Shown here piece by piece: positions 25,830 through 34,640 of a DNA stretch of 64,000 nucleotides; positions within the stretch are counted from its first letter, which is position 1; each line of letters opens with the position of its first letter. Source of the DNA: Terrirubrum flagellatum (GTDB taxonomy: Bacteria > Pseudomonadota > Alphaproteobacteria > Rhizobiales > Beijerinckiaceae); NCBI RefSeq assembly GCF_022059845.1, contig NZ_CP091851.1:2356001-2420000 (forward strand), given 5' to 3'. Below the pieces are notes generated by a model. The model did not search any database. It had not been told where the DNA came from and worked only from the letters and a program-made list of their open reading frames with translations. The position numbers were made by a program, and so were the translations under genes.

Positions 25830-27614
25830 ATGTTGGCGCCGGTTGCGACGCCGGTGCGTCGTTTTCAATTGCTGCTGATCAAGCCGTCCCATTACGACGA
25901 TGACGGCTATGTCGTGCAATGGTGGCGCTCGGCCATCCCCTCCAATTCACTCGCGGTGCTCTACAGCCTGTGCGACGACGCAGCCGAAAGACGCGTGCTC
26001 GGCCCCGACGTCGAGATCGACATCAGCGCCGTCGATGAATGCAACACACGCGTCAGGCCGGAGCGCGTCATCGCGGAATTCAGGCGCAATGGCGGGTTTG
26101 GCATGATCGGCCTTGTCGGCGTGCAGTCGAACCAGTTTCCGCGCGCGCTCGACATCGCGCGGCCGCTGCGCGCCGCCGGCGTCCCCGTGGTCATCGGCGG
26201 CTTCCATGTCTCGGGCTGCCTGTCGATGCTGCCGAACATGCAGGCTGATTTGCAGGCCGCGCTCGATATGGGCTGCTCGCTCTTTGCGGGCGAACTCGAG
26301 GGTCGGGTCGACGATCTCCTGCGCGACGCGGCCGCGGGATCATTGAAGCCGATCTATAATTTCCTCAGCGACCTCCCCGGCATCGAGGCGATGCCGCCGC
26401 CGGTGCTGCCGGCGAAATATGTCCGGCGCACGGTCGGGCATCACACCAGCTTCGACGCCGGCCGCGGCTGCCCGTTCCAGTGCTCCTTCTGCACCATCAT
26501 CAATGTGCAGGGGCGCAAGTCGCGGCGGCGAACGCCGGACGACGTCGAGGCGCTGATCCGCCTTAACTGGGCGCAGGGCATCCGCCATTTCGTCATCACC
26601 GACGATAATTTCGCCCGCAACAAGGATTGGGAGATCATTCTCGACCGCATCATCCTGCTGCGCGAGCGCGACGGGCTCAAACTCAAGCTGATCATCCAGG
26701 TCGACACGCTCTGCCACAAGCTGCCTGATTTCATCGAGAAATCAGCGCGGGCAGGCGTGACGCGCGTCTTCATCGGGCTTGAGAACATCAACCCCAACAA
26801 TCTCATGGCCGCGAAGAAAAGGCAGAACAAGATCACCGAATATCGCGCCATGCTGCTTGCATGGAAAAAGGCGAAGGTGATCACTTATTGCGGCTATATC
26901 CTGGGCTTTCCCGCTGACACGCCTGAATCAATTCGCGAGGATATCGAAATTATCAAGCGCGAGTTGCCGCTCGACATTCTCGAATTCTTCTGCCTGACGC
27001 CGCTACCGGGATCAGAGGATCACAAGGTCCTCGACGCCAAAGGCGTCGCCATGGACCCCGATATGAACAAGTACGACCTCGAACATGTCGTCACCGCGCA
27101 TGAGAAAATGAGCCATGCGCAGTGGGAGGGCGTCTATCGCGCGGCGTGGGACGCCTACTACACGCGCGACCACATGAAGACGATCATGAAGCGCGCGGCG
27201 ACCTTCGACATGAGTCTGTCGCGTCTCGCGGCGGTGCTGTTCTTCTTCGCCATCTGCGTCGCAGCGGAAAAGGTGCATCCGCTGCAAGGCGGCGTCATTC
27301 GCTTGAAACATCGGCGCGACCGCAGGCCGGGCCTGCCCATCGAATCCGCCATTCCCTTCTATTTCAAGCGCATTCGCGACACGCTCGTCACACAGGGCAT
27401 GCTGATCGGCGGGTGGCTATCGCTCGAATGGACGCGTTATCTGATCAAGCGTGATCCGGACCGCTTCGCCTTCACCGACGCGGCGCTGACCCCACCGACG
27501 GCCGATGAGGAGGAGAATCTCGATCTCTTCACGCACAATGAATCGGCGAAGCACGCCGTCGAGCATGCGCGCAAGGTGGCGCGCCTCACGCAGGGCCAGA
27601 CGGCTGCGGCGTAG
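25830..27614 (+). CDS. B12-binding-domain radical SAM protein
   Basis: The 594-residue protein has an N-terminal cobalamin-binding-like domain (residues 12-170, with GGFHVSGC at 123-130) and a radical SAM core with C214, C218 and C221 in GRGCPFQCSFC. The C-terminal extension (about 430-594) includes a hydrophobic stretch, LSRLAAVLFFFAICVAA, which may associate with the membrane. This class includes methylases and cyclases of lipids and tetrapyrroles; no substrate can be assigned. It stands alone between epmB and a terminator-like hairpin. Confidence 0.85.
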   Translation: MLAPVATPVRRFQLLLIKPSHYDDDGYVVQWWRSAIPSNSLAVLYSLCDDAAERRVLGPDVEIDISAVDECNTRVRPERVIAEFRRNGGFGMIGLVGVQSNQFPRALDIARPLRAAGVPVVIGGFHVSGCLSMLPNMQADLQAALDMGCSLFAGELEGRVDDLLRDAAAGSLKPIYNFLSDLPGIEAMPPPVLPAKYVRRTVGHHTSFDAGRGCPFQCSFCTIINVQGRKSRRRTPDDVEALIRLNWAQGIRHFVITDDNFARNKDWEIILDRIILLRERDGLKLKLIIQVDTLCHKLPDFIEKSARAGVTRVFIGLENINPNNLMAAKKRQNKITEYRAMLLAWKKAKVITYCGYILGFPADTPESIREDIEIIKRELPLDILEFFCLTPLPGSEDHKVLDAKGVAMDPDMNKYDLEHVVTAHEKMSHAQWEGVYRAAWDAYYTRDHMKTIMKRAATFDMSLSRLAAVLFFFAICVAAEKVHPLQGGVIRLKHRRDRRPGLPIESAIPFYFKRIRDTLVTQGMLIGGWLSLEWTRYLIKRDPDRFAFTDAALTPPTADEEENLDLFTHNESAKHAVEHARKVARLTQGQTAAA

Positions 27615-27656
27615 CGATTTCGGCGGCGCTCTCTCCGCGAACGCCCGGAGTCGCCT

Positions 27657-27690
27657 AGAGCGGCGCGCATTCAGCGCCGCTCTATGTTTT
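27657..27690 (+). terminator. Hairpin terminator after the radical SAM gene
   Basis: AGAGCGGCGC (27657-27666) pairs with GCGCCGCTCT (27674-27683) across a 7-base loop and is followed by ATGTTTT. This is a strong Rho-independent terminator for the plus strand and may also serve the convergent gene ending at 27744. A degenerate copy of the CGGTTCCC-centred repeat (27703-27745) follows. Confidence 0.7.
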
Positions 27691-27743
27691 GCTATCGCAA
27701 CGTTTTTCGCGGAAAATCGGTTCCCGTTTTTCCGCACGTCGCT

Positions 27744-28712
27744 CTAAATGCTGTCCCACTGCGAAACGACGTTGTTGCGCGGATCGCCTTTCGCCGAACG
27801 CATCTTGCGGCCGCTGAAGACGTCTTCATAGAGCGTCGCGATCTCGCCTTCGCCCAGTACGGCCTTCACCGTCTCGCCGTCTGGATAGAAGACGTCGAGT
27901 TCATCATCGAGATCGCGCTTGAAGGTGTCCTGCTCGCCGTGATTGACGAGGCCGGCGACCTGCGCGGTGATGTAGTTCTGAACATCCATCTGCTGGGGCG
28001 AGCGCGAATGAGGCTGGCCTAACCGCTCCTCGCGCACGAAGACGTTGGCGCTGGGATCATCGGCGGGGACGACGGCATAAAGATCATAATCGGCATGCAC
28101 GTATTTGCCGCCGCGCGTCTGGCCGCTCGGCGAATGGCGGATGCAGCCGTAATGCTTGTTGTTCTTGTCGAGCTCGGTGAAATAGCTGAAGCCGTGATTA
28201 TAGGAGATCGGCGCCTTTCCGTCCGCCCCATAGAAAGACAAGGGCGCGATGCGGCCGGAGCCGACAAAATCGGTCCACGCTTCCTGCGCCTTCTTGATCT
28301 TCCCCGCGCCGAAAATCTCGGGCAGATGCGCCTTGAGCAGGTCGCAATCGACCACCAGCCCCGCGGTGCTATAGCGCTTGCCTTCGACCGTCACGTCGTT
28401 CTTCGCGCTCTTCGCCTTGCAGTCGATCAGCTTGGGCTGATAGCCCTTGGCGCCGATATATTCGAGGCTCTTCTTGTTGATGCGGCGGACCGCGATATAG
28501 ACCTTGAACAAGCGCGCCGTGCGCTTGAAGAGCGCAAACTCCGACGGCCTGAAAAACTCCTCGCTGATCCGGCTTACCTCGGCCACGATTCTCTCCCAGT
28601 CCTCTGCCTTGCGCGCATTGCCCCGGCCGCGACCCCGACCGAACGGTCTCGCCGACGCCGCCCGCTTTACACGGGGCTGCGCGCCCGCCATGGCGCACCA
28701 TATCGCATCCAC
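27744..28712 (-). CDS. Edema factor / ExoY-like adenylyl cyclase domain protein (anthrax toxin EF family)
   Basis: The protein (322 residues from 28712; an ATG at 28691 is also possible) follows the catalytic core of anthrax edema factor, ExoY and CyaA. EFALFKRTARLFKVYIAVRRI corresponds by position to the AFxKIAxExNxxIxxRPVN opening. K89 (GAKG) and K99/K101 (CKAKSA) sit where the two ATP-phosphate lysines are. D208 and D210 in HADYDLYAV match the metal-binding DxD, and H258 in LVNHGEQD matches the VNHGTEQDN histidine. The asparagine that follows in the toxins is not conserved (T or D here). In toxins this fold makes cAMP or other cyclic nucleotides inside eukaryotic cells after activation by calmodulin or actin. 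No secretion signal is visible. The N-terminus is Arg-rich (PFGRGRGRGNAR). Activity is uncertain. Confidence 0.75.
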   Translation of the reverse strand: MDAIWCAMAGAQPRVKRAASARPFGRGRGRGNARKAEDWERIVAEVSRISEEFFRPSEFALFKRTARLFKVYIAVRRINKKSLEYIGAKGYQPKLIDCKAKSAKNDVTVEGKRYSTAGLVVDCDLLKAHLPEIFGAGKIKKAQEAWTDFVGSGRIAPLSFYGADGKAPISYNHGFSYFTELDKNNKHYGCIRHSPSGQTRGGKYVHADYDLYAVVPADDPSANVFVREERLGQPHSRSPQQMDVQNYITAQVAGLVNHGEQDTFKRDLDDELDVFYPDGETVKAVLGEGEIATLYEDVFSGRKMRSAKGDPRNNVVSQWDSI

Positions 28713-28717
28713 GCGCC

Positions 28718-29953
28718 GTGCGCCTCAACACACATCTCGCCTTGACCGCCACCATTCACATCATCGGCGCCGGGCCCGCCGGCCTGATCGCAGCCGAAAC
28801 CCTCGCCGCGGCAGGGGTCAGCGTCATCGTCCATGAGCGCATGCCGTCCGTCGCGCGGAAATTCCTCATGGCCGGCCGCGGCGGACTGAATCTCACCCAT
28901 TCCGAACCGCTCGGCGATTTTCTTGCACGTTACGGCGATGCGGCGCTGATCAGGGGCGCCGTCGCCTCCTTTCCCTCGGCGGCTCTGCGCGGCTGGGCCG
29001 AAGGTCTTGGACAGGGAACTTTCGTTGGTTCAAGCGGCCGAATCTTCCCGCTTGCAATGAAGGCCTCGCCGCTGCTGCGCGCGTGGCTGGCGCGGCTGGG
29101 CGCGCTCGGCGTCCGCATCGAGACGCGGAGCGAGTGGCGGGGCTTTTCCCCGGACGGCTCGCTCCTGATCTCAAGCACTGGGCAACCTCCGGAAGCGATG
29201 CGCGCGGACGCCGTGATCCTCGCCTGCGGCGGCGCGAGCTGGCCGCGGCTGGGCTCAGACGGCGGATGGACCGCCGCGCTTGAAAAAGCGGGCGTCGCCA
29301 TCGCGCCGTTCAGGCCCGCCAATATGGGCGTGGTCTGCGACTGGAGCCCGCTGTTCGCAACGCGGTTCGCGGGAACGCCATTGAAACGGATCGTGCTGCG
29401 GCTCGGCTCCATCCGCGCGCCGGGCGAGATCGTCATCACCGCGACGGGACTCGAGGGAGGAGCTGTCTATCCGCTTTCGCCGCATACCCGCGACTCCCTC
29501 GCCGCCGGCCGCGACACGGTCCTGCGCATCGATCTCAGGCCTGATCTCAGCCAGGCCGAACTCCGCGAACGACTCGCCGCCAACCGCGCGAAGGATTCCC
29601 TGTCAACGAAATTGAAGCGCGGCGCCGGATTGTCGCCGGTGGCGATCCATCTGGTGCGCGAGGCGACCGGCAATGCGCCGCCCACGGACGCGCGCGCGCT
29701 GACCGCCCTGATCAAGGATGTTCCGATCAGGGCCCGCGCCATGCAGGGGCTGGCGCGCGCCATTTCGAGCGCCGGCGGCGTCGCGCTCGACGAGCTTGAC
29801 GCCGATTTCATGCTGAAGGCGCGGCCCGGCGTTTTCGCAGCCGGCGAAATGCTGGACTGGGAGGCGCCGACCGGCGGCTATCTCCTGCAGGCCTGCTTCG
29901 CCAGCGGGATCGCGGCGGCCAAAGGCGCTCTCGCTTGGCTCGGGCGGCCTTGA
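28718..29953 (+). CDS. BaiN-like NAD(P)/FAD-dependent flavoprotein (HI0933/TIGR03862 type)
   Basis: The 411-residue protein has an FAD-binding [14 protein letters not shown] motif at residues 17-30, the family hallmark [14 protein letters not shown] and a C-terminal FAD segment ending [20 protein letters not shown]. The reaction is unknown for this branch. The start is uncertain; the GTG at 28718 gives a few residues before the Rossmann strand. It is divergent from the edema-factor-like gene, with the two starts almost abutting. Confidence 0.88.
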   Translation: MRLNTHLALTATIHIIGAGPAGLIAAETLAAAGVSVIVHERMPSVARKFLMAGRGGLNLTHSEPLGDFLARYGDAALIRGAVASFPSAALRGWAEGLGQGTFVGSSGRIFPLAMKASPLLRAWLARLGALGVRIETRSEWRGFSPDGSLLISSTGQPPEAMRADAVILACGGASWPRLGSDGGWTAALEKAGVAIAPFRPANMGVVCDWSPLFATRFAGTPLKRIVLRLGSIRAPGEIVITATGLEGGAVYPLSPHTRDSLAAGRDTVLRIDLRPDLSQAELRERLAANRAKDSLSTKLKRGAGLSPVAIHLVREATGNAPPTDARALTALIKDVPIRARAMQGLARAISSAGGVALDELDADFMLKARPGVFAAGEMLDWEAPTGGYLLQACFASGIAAAKGALAWLGRP

Positions 29954-30005
29954 TCCGGCCAACGGTTGCGCCCACAAGACCGCCGGAAAGCCCTCGGAGA
30001 GATTC

Positions 30006-30986
30006 ATGCAGTTGGGAATGATCGGGCTCGGCCGCATGGGCGCCAACATCGTGCGGCGCGTGATGAAGGCCGGCCACTCCTGCGTCGTCTACGATCGCGA
30101 TCCCAAGCCCGGCGCGGCGCTCGCCGCCGAAGGCGCAATCAACGCCGCGTCGGTCGAGGATCTCGTCTCGAAGCTCTCGGGCCCGCGCACGGTGTGGATC
30201 ATGCTGCCCGCCGGCGCCGTCACGGAACATCAGGTCGGCGCGCTCGCCGGCATGCTGTCGAAGGACGACGTCGTCATCGATGGCGGCAACAGCTTCTGGA
30301 AAGACGATGTGCGGCGCGCGCAGGAGCTGCGCGCGAAAGGCCTGCATTATCTCGATGTCGGCACGTCAGGCGGCGTGTGGGGCCTCGATCGTGGCTATTG
30401 TCTGATGATCGGCGGCGACACTGACGTCGTGAAGCGTCTCGATCCGATCTTCGCGGCGCTCGCGCCGGGCGCCGGCGACATTCCGCGCACGCCCGCGCGC
30501 GACGGGCGCGATGCGCGCGTCGAGAAGGGCTATCTCCATGCCGGCCCAAGCGGCGCCGGCCATTTCGTCAAGATGATCCATAACGGCATCGAATACGGCA
30601 TGATGCAGGCCTTCGCCGAAGGCTTCGACATTCTGAAGAACGCGAATTCGCAGGCGCTGCCGGAAGAGCATCGCTTCGATTTCGATGTCGCCGACATCGC
30701 CGAAGTCTGGCGTCGGGGCAGCGTCGTGACGTCATGGCTGCTCGATCTCACCGCGTCGGCTCTGGCGCAGGAAGGCGATCTCGGCAGTTATTCCGGCCAT
30801 GTCGATGATTCCGGCGAAGGGCGCTGGACGATTCAGGCGGCGATCGAGGAAGCCGTGCCGGCCGACGTGCTCTACGCCGCGCTGACCACGCGCTTCCGTT
30901 CGCGTCAGGATCACACCTTCGCCGAGAAAATCCTCTCCGCCATGCGCAAGGGTTTCGGCGGGCATCTCGAACCGAAGAAATCCTGA
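30006..30986 (+). CDS. gnd: 6-phosphogluconate dehydrogenase, decarboxylating (short form)
   Basis: The 326-residue enzyme has the NAD(P)-binding [18 protein letters not shown] start, the [10 protein letters not shown] and GTSGGVWGL substrate-site segments and the catalytic [19 protein letters not shown] motif. It oxidises 6-phosphogluconate to ribulose 5-phosphate and CO2. Its length marks the short form, which is often NAD-dependent, instead of the 470-residue form. The gluconokinase gene follows after only 2 bases, forming a gluconate-use operon. Confidence 0.95.
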   Translation: MQLGMIGLGRMGANIVRRVMKAGHSCVVYDRDPKPGAALAAEGAINAASVEDLVSKLSGPRTVWIMLPAGAVTEHQVGALAGMLSKDDVVIDGGNSFWKDDVRRAQELRAKGLHYLDVGTSGGVWGLDRGYCLMIGGDTDVVKRLDPIFAALAPGAGDIPRTPARDGRDARVEKGYLHAGPSGAGHFVKMIHNGIEYGMMQAFAEGFDILKNANSQALPEEHRFDFDVADIAEVWRRGSVVTSWLLDLTASALAQEGDLGSYSGHVDDSGEGRWTIQAAIEEAVPADVLYAALTTRFRSRQDHTFAEKILSAMRKGFGGHLEPKKS

Positions 30987-30988
30987 TC

Positions 30989-31528
30989 ATGGCCGATCAT
31001 CTGTTGCCGCCTGCGATCGTCGTGATGGGCGTCGCGGGATCGGGAAAGACCACGGTTGGCGAGCTTCTGGCGCAGCGACTAGGTTGGGAATTTCGCGACG
31101 CCGACAGCTTCCATCCCGCCGCAAATATCGCGAAGATGACGGCGGGACAGCCGCTCACGGACGCCGATCGCTGGCCGTGGCTCGCCGCCATCGCGGACTG
31201 GATCGACGCTCATCGGAAAGCCGGCGGGCATGGCGTCGTCACCTGCTCGGCGCTGAAGCGCGCCTATCGCGACAGGTTGCGCAACGGACATACGGACGTG
31301 CGCTTCGTGCATCTCAAAGGAGACATAGAAGTGATCGGCGCGCGCATGGCGGCGCGCCAGCATCATTTCATGCCGACCGCGCTCTTGAAGAGCCAGTTCG
31401 ACACGCTCGAGCCGCCTGCGCCCGACGAGCGCGCGCTGTCAATTTCAGTGGAACTGGAGCCAGAGCAGATCGTCGAGGCGGTGGTGAACATGCTCGAACG
31501 CGATACAGCGCCGGCGCAGCGCGTCTGA
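30989..31528 (+). CDS. gntK: Gluconokinase
   Basis: The 179-residue kinase has a Walker A loop (GVAGSGKTTVGELLA) and the family motifs DADSFHPAANIAKMTAGQPL, CSALKRAYRDRLR and ARQHHFMPTALLKSQF. It phosphorylates gluconate to 6-phosphogluconate, the substrate of the gnd product encoded 2 bases upstream. Nothing unusual was seen; it converges on the MocR gene with 9 bases between stops. Confidence 0.95.
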   Translation: MADHLLPPAIVVMGVAGSGKTTVGELLAQRLGWEFRDADSFHPAANIAKMTAGQPLTDADRWPWLAAIADWIDAHRKAGGHGVVTCSALKRAYRDRLRNGHTDVRFVHLKGDIEVIGARMAARQHHFMPTALLKSQFDTLEPPAPDERALSISVELEPEQIVEAVVNMLERDTAPAQRV

Positions 31529-31537
31529 AGCGCGCGG

Positions 31538-33001
31538 TTACTTCCGCCGCGTCTTTCCGCGGCTGCCCCGTTGTTTCAGTCGAGCGCTGAAGTCGCTCGC
31601 GACACGGCGAAATTCGGCGCCCGGAAATCCGGAGAATCCGATCACAAGCCCGTGCTGCGGCGCCTGCGAGAGATACATCGAAGACAGCGCGCGCGCACCG
31701 AGCCCGACAGAATCCGCGATCGACATCATCTCGGCATCCGTCATTCCCGGCGGAGCTTTGGCGATGAGATGAAGACCCTGATCGGGCGTCGTCACATCAA
31801 GCGCGCCGCTTGCGCTCAAGCCAGCGACGAGGTCATCACGCGCGGCCTGCGTGCGCCGCCGCGCGCGCCTGAGATGCGCCGCGAAATGCCCTTCACGCAG
31901 GAGATCGGCCAACGCGGCCTCCGCCAGCGTGGGCGGATGGCGAATGGCGCGATTGCGGATCGCGATCATCTTTTCCAGCAGCAGCTCTGGCGCGACGGCG
32001 TAACCGACACGGAGACCGGGAAAGAGCACCTTGGAGAAGGTGCCGAGATAGACGACGCAGCCGGAATCATCGATGCCCTGCAGCGCAGTCAGCGGCGAGC
32101 CGGCGTAGCGGAACTCGCTGTCGTAATCGTCTTCGATGATCCAGGCGCGATTCCGCCGCGCCCACTCGATCAGCGCAAGACGTCGCGCCATGCTCATGGT
32201 CACGCCCAGCGGAAATTGATGCGAGGGAGTGACATAGGCGGCGCGCGCCCGCGGCGCCGACTTCTCGCCATATGCCGGCGTCATTCCTTCGGCGTCGACG
32301 GCCGCGCCCATCAGTCTGACGCCGGCGCCGGCGAATGCGTCGCGCGCCATGGGATAGCAGGGATCTTCGATCCAGATCGCATCGCCGGGCTGCAACGCGG
32401 CGCGGATCACGAGATCAAGCCCCTGCGCGGTGCCGGCTGTGACGAGAACAGACGCCGCCGAGCAGCGCACGCCGCGCGCCGTCCGGAGATAAGACGCAAT
32501 CGCTTCGCGCAAAACGAGGCCGCCGCGTGGATCGCCATAATGAAAATGCTCCGGTCCCGGCTGGGCGAGATGGCGCATCAGCAGGCGGCGAAAAATGGTC
32601 AGCGTCCTGGCGTCGGAAACGGCGACGCCGAGCGCGCCAGGCTTTGGCGCCGGGAACTTCACCGGCGCATTTGTCTCCTCCACAGAGCGCGTCAGCAGCG
32701 GCACCTGCGCCGCGACATAGGTGCCAGCGCCGACGCGCGCCTCCGCGAAGCCATCAGCGATCAGCATCTCGAACGCAGCGACAACAGAGCCGCGCGACAG
32801 GCGCAATCGTTTGGCCAGATCGCGCGTCGTCGGCAGCTTGCTCCGCGGCGAGACGGCTCCGGACTCAATGAGCTTGCGGATCGCCGCATAGAGCGCGGCG
32901 GTGCGCGGGCCGTCGGCCGGCAGCACCGGGATTAGCGCCGACCAGTCCGGATTGGTCTGGCAAGCAAGCGCTGGATTGGACCTTTTTCGAACCAATGGCA
33001 T
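31538..33001 (-). CDS. MocR-type regulator (GntR helix-turn-helix fused to aminotransferase fold)
   Basis: The 487-residue protein has a GntR winged helix in about residues 25-95 (ALYAAIRKLIESGAVSPRSKLPTTRDLAKRLRLSRGSVV). A type I aminotransferase domain follows, with a PLP-binding lysine expected in YLGTFSKVLFPGLRVGY. MocR/PdxR regulators sense PLP or an amino acid. The ATG at 33001 was chosen because the upstream extension reads back through the divergent gene. It faces the PPOX gene at 33041, with 39 bases between starts, and probably regulates it. Confidence 0.9.
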   Translation of the reverse strand: MPLVRKRSNPALACQTNPDWSALIPVLPADGPRTAALYAAIRKLIESGAVSPRSKLPTTRDLAKRLRLSRGSVVAAFEMLIADGFAEARVGAGTYVAAQVPLLTRSVEETNAPVKFPAPKPGALGVAVSDARTLTIFRRLLMRHLAQPGPEHFHYGDPRGGLVLREAIASYLRTARGVRCSAASVLVTAGTAQGLDLVIRAALQPGDAIWIEDPCYPMARDAFAGAGVRLMGAAVDAEGMTPAYGEKSAPRARAAYVTPSHQFPLGVTMSMARRLALIEWARRNRAWIIEDDYDSEFRYAGSPLTALQGIDDSGCVVYLGTFSKVLFPGLRVGYAVAPELLLEKMIAIRNRAIRHPPTLAEAALADLLREGHFAAHLRRARRRTQAARDDLVAGLSASGALDVTTPDQGLHLIAKAPPGMTDAEMMSIADSVGLGARALSSMYLSQAPQHGLVIGFSGFPGAEFRRVASDFSARLKQRGSRGKTRRK

Positions 33002-33040
33002 CGCGCATAGAGGCCGCGTCCACGGCAGAAAGGCAAGCCC

Positions 33041-33766
33041 ATGTCCGATGGCGTTCCCGCGGAGCGGAACTCCTTCCCCGTCACCCCGCGCAACCGGGTC
33101 AAGCGCCTGCACGAGCGCGGCGCCTACGATCATGAGGCTGTCTACGCCATCCTTGACGCAGGACTGCTCTGCCATGTCGCCTACAGCATCGACGGGCAGC
33201 CCTACTGCACGCCGACGATCCATTGGCGCGAGGACGATGTGCTCTACTGGCACGGCTCATCGGCGAGCCGCATGCTCCGCCAGCTCAAGACTGGCGTCTC
33301 GGCCTGCTTGACGGTCTCACATCTCGACGGGCTCGTGCTGGCCCGCTGCGGCTTCAATCACTCCGTCAATTATCGCTCGGCGATGTGCTTCGGCGTGGCG
33401 CGCATCGTCGATGATCCCGAAGAAAAGGTCGCGGCGCTGCTCGGAGTCGTGAACCGTTTCTATCCCGGCCGCGCAGGGGAATTGCGCGCGACGACGACGC
33501 AGGAAGCAAAAGCCACGACTGTCATCAGCATGCGCATCGAAGAGGCGTCGGCGAAAGTCAGAGCGAAAGGCGTCGCGGACGATGAGGAAGATTACGCGCA
33601 TCCCGCATGGGCTGGCGTCATCCCCGTGAAGACGGTGATTGGAGAAGACGCGCCCTGCCCGCGCCTTTCTCCCGACATCGCGCGCCCGGACACGCTGTCC
33701 GCCTATCGCGCCGGTCGACGGCTCGACGAGGCTTTGATCGAAGCGCAACGCGCCTACGAAAAGTGA
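33041..33766 (+). CDS. Pyridoxamine 5'-phosphate oxidase-like flavin-binding protein
   Basis: The 241-residue protein has the split-barrel flavin-binding pattern: VKRLHERGAYDHEAVYAILD, HVAYSIDGQPYCTPTIHW, YWHGSSASRMLRQL and the Cys-Gly pair in LARCGFNHSVNYRSAMCFG. It resembles the NimA-like/PPOX-type proteins often placed next to MocR regulators. It may oxidise a B6 vitamer or bind FMN for another reaction. A bidirectional terminator follows at 33795. Confidence 0.87.
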   Translation: MSDGVPAERNSFPVTPRNRVKRLHERGAYDHEAVYAILDAGLLCHVAYSIDGQPYCTPTIHWREDDVLYWHGSSASRMLRQLKTGVSACLTVSHLDGLVLARCGFNHSVNYRSAMCFGVARIVDDPEEKVAALLGVVNRFYPGRAGELRATTTQEAKATTVISMRIEEASAKVRAKGVADDEEDYAHPAWAGVIPVKTVIGEDAPCPRLSPDIARPDTLSAYRAGRRLDEALIEAQRAYEK

Positions 33767-33794
33767 AGACGCGTCCTCGAAGTCGGCGCAAAAT

Positions 33795-33820
33795 AAAACC
33801 CGGCCTCTCGGCCGGGTTTT
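33795..33820. terminator. Bidirectional Rho-independent terminator
   Basis: AAAACCCGGCC (33795-33805) and GGCCGGGTTTT (33810-33820) form an 11-bp stem with a 4-base loop, with A and T runs on both sides. It ends the convergent PPOX and phasin genes in both directions. Confidence 0.9.
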
Positions 33821-33856
33821 CAATCAAGCGCTGCAAAAGATGCGGCGAGGAGCGCG

Positions 33857-34399
33857 TTACGCAGCCTTCTTCGTGAAGGCGATGACCTTCTCGGCCTCGT
33901 CCTGCAGCATCTTCACGCCGTCCTGGACGTTGGCCTTGACGGTGTCGGCCGCGTTCTGCACGCGCGCCCAGTTGGCGCTGGCGAACTCGCGCGCGAAATC
34001 GCTCTGGATCTGGTAGGCTTCCGTGACCGACTTCGCGGCGACGAGCTTCTCGATCGCGTCGAAGGTCGCGAGCGCGTTGTCATGAGTCGCCTGCAGCATG
34101 CTGCGCGCGGACGACGCGGCGGAGTTCACGAGAGCGGCCACAGCCTTCTCATAGGAGACGGTCGCGTTGTTGGCGTTCGCATAGAGATCGGCGAAACGCT
34201 CCTTCGCCGCGCCGGACACGCGCAGCGCAGCTTCGCGCGCCGCTTCCGGCATCTCGAACTTGTCGGTGAAAGCCTTCTCGGTGAAAGACTTCATGGTGGT
34301 CTCGATCGTGGCCACCGTCTCCTGCGTCGCGTCCTGGACGGCCTCGGCCATCGTCTCGACGGGAGTCATGTCGGCGGGATTCTTCGGTGTCTTAGCCAT
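33857..34399 (-). CDS. Phasin (PHB granule-associated protein)
   Basis: The 180-residue protein is Ala-rich and almost wholly helical. It has the phasin_2 pattern: FTEKAFTDKFEMPEAAREAALRV, a central NSAASSARSMLQATHDNALATFDAIEKLVAAKS and a Lys/Ala tail (FTKKAA). Phasins coat polyhydroxybutyrate granules, which fits the PHB depolymerase at 50665. The start at 34399 follows GGAGACGAC; a longer ORF start at 34492 is not supported. It may be controlled by a PhaR-like site at 34505-34518. Confidence 0.92.
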   Translation of the reverse strand: MAKTPKNPADMTPVETMAEAVQDATQETVATIETTMKSFTEKAFTDKFEMPEAAREAALRVSGAAKERFADLYANANNATVSYEKAVAALVNSAASSARSMLQATHDNALATFDAIEKLVAAKSVTEAYQIQSDFAREFASANWARVQNAADTVKANVQDGVKMLQDEAEKVIAFTKKAA

Positions 34400-34504
34400 C
34401 TGTCGTCTCCATCCTCGGGGGTGAGCTATGGGTCTCGCCTCGTCCAAGGCGGCCCGAAGCTTGGCGAGAATATGAACCTCGCCGCGCCGCATTGCAAGAA
34501 TTTT

Positions 34505-34538
34505 TTGTGCAGTGCAACATAAGTGTGACAGCGTGTCA
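34505..34538. promoter_or_regulatory. Possible regulatory sites in the phasin / DUF445 intergenic region
   Basis: TTGTGCAGTGCAAC (34505-34518) holds two TGCA palindromes, of the kind recognised by PhaR-type repressors of phasin genes. TGACAGCGTGTCA (34526-34538) is a 13-base palindrome. Both lie between the divergent phasin and DUF445 genes. Assigning a protein to either site is inference. Confidence 0.35.
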
Positions 34539-34640
34539 TTTCGCCTTGTGATTCAGCGTCTTGGGAAATCCTTCGATTAGCCGGCGGCGGATCGTAACGC
34601 CGGAGGTGCCCAAACGCCTTCCGCGCCCCACATTAGGGCG

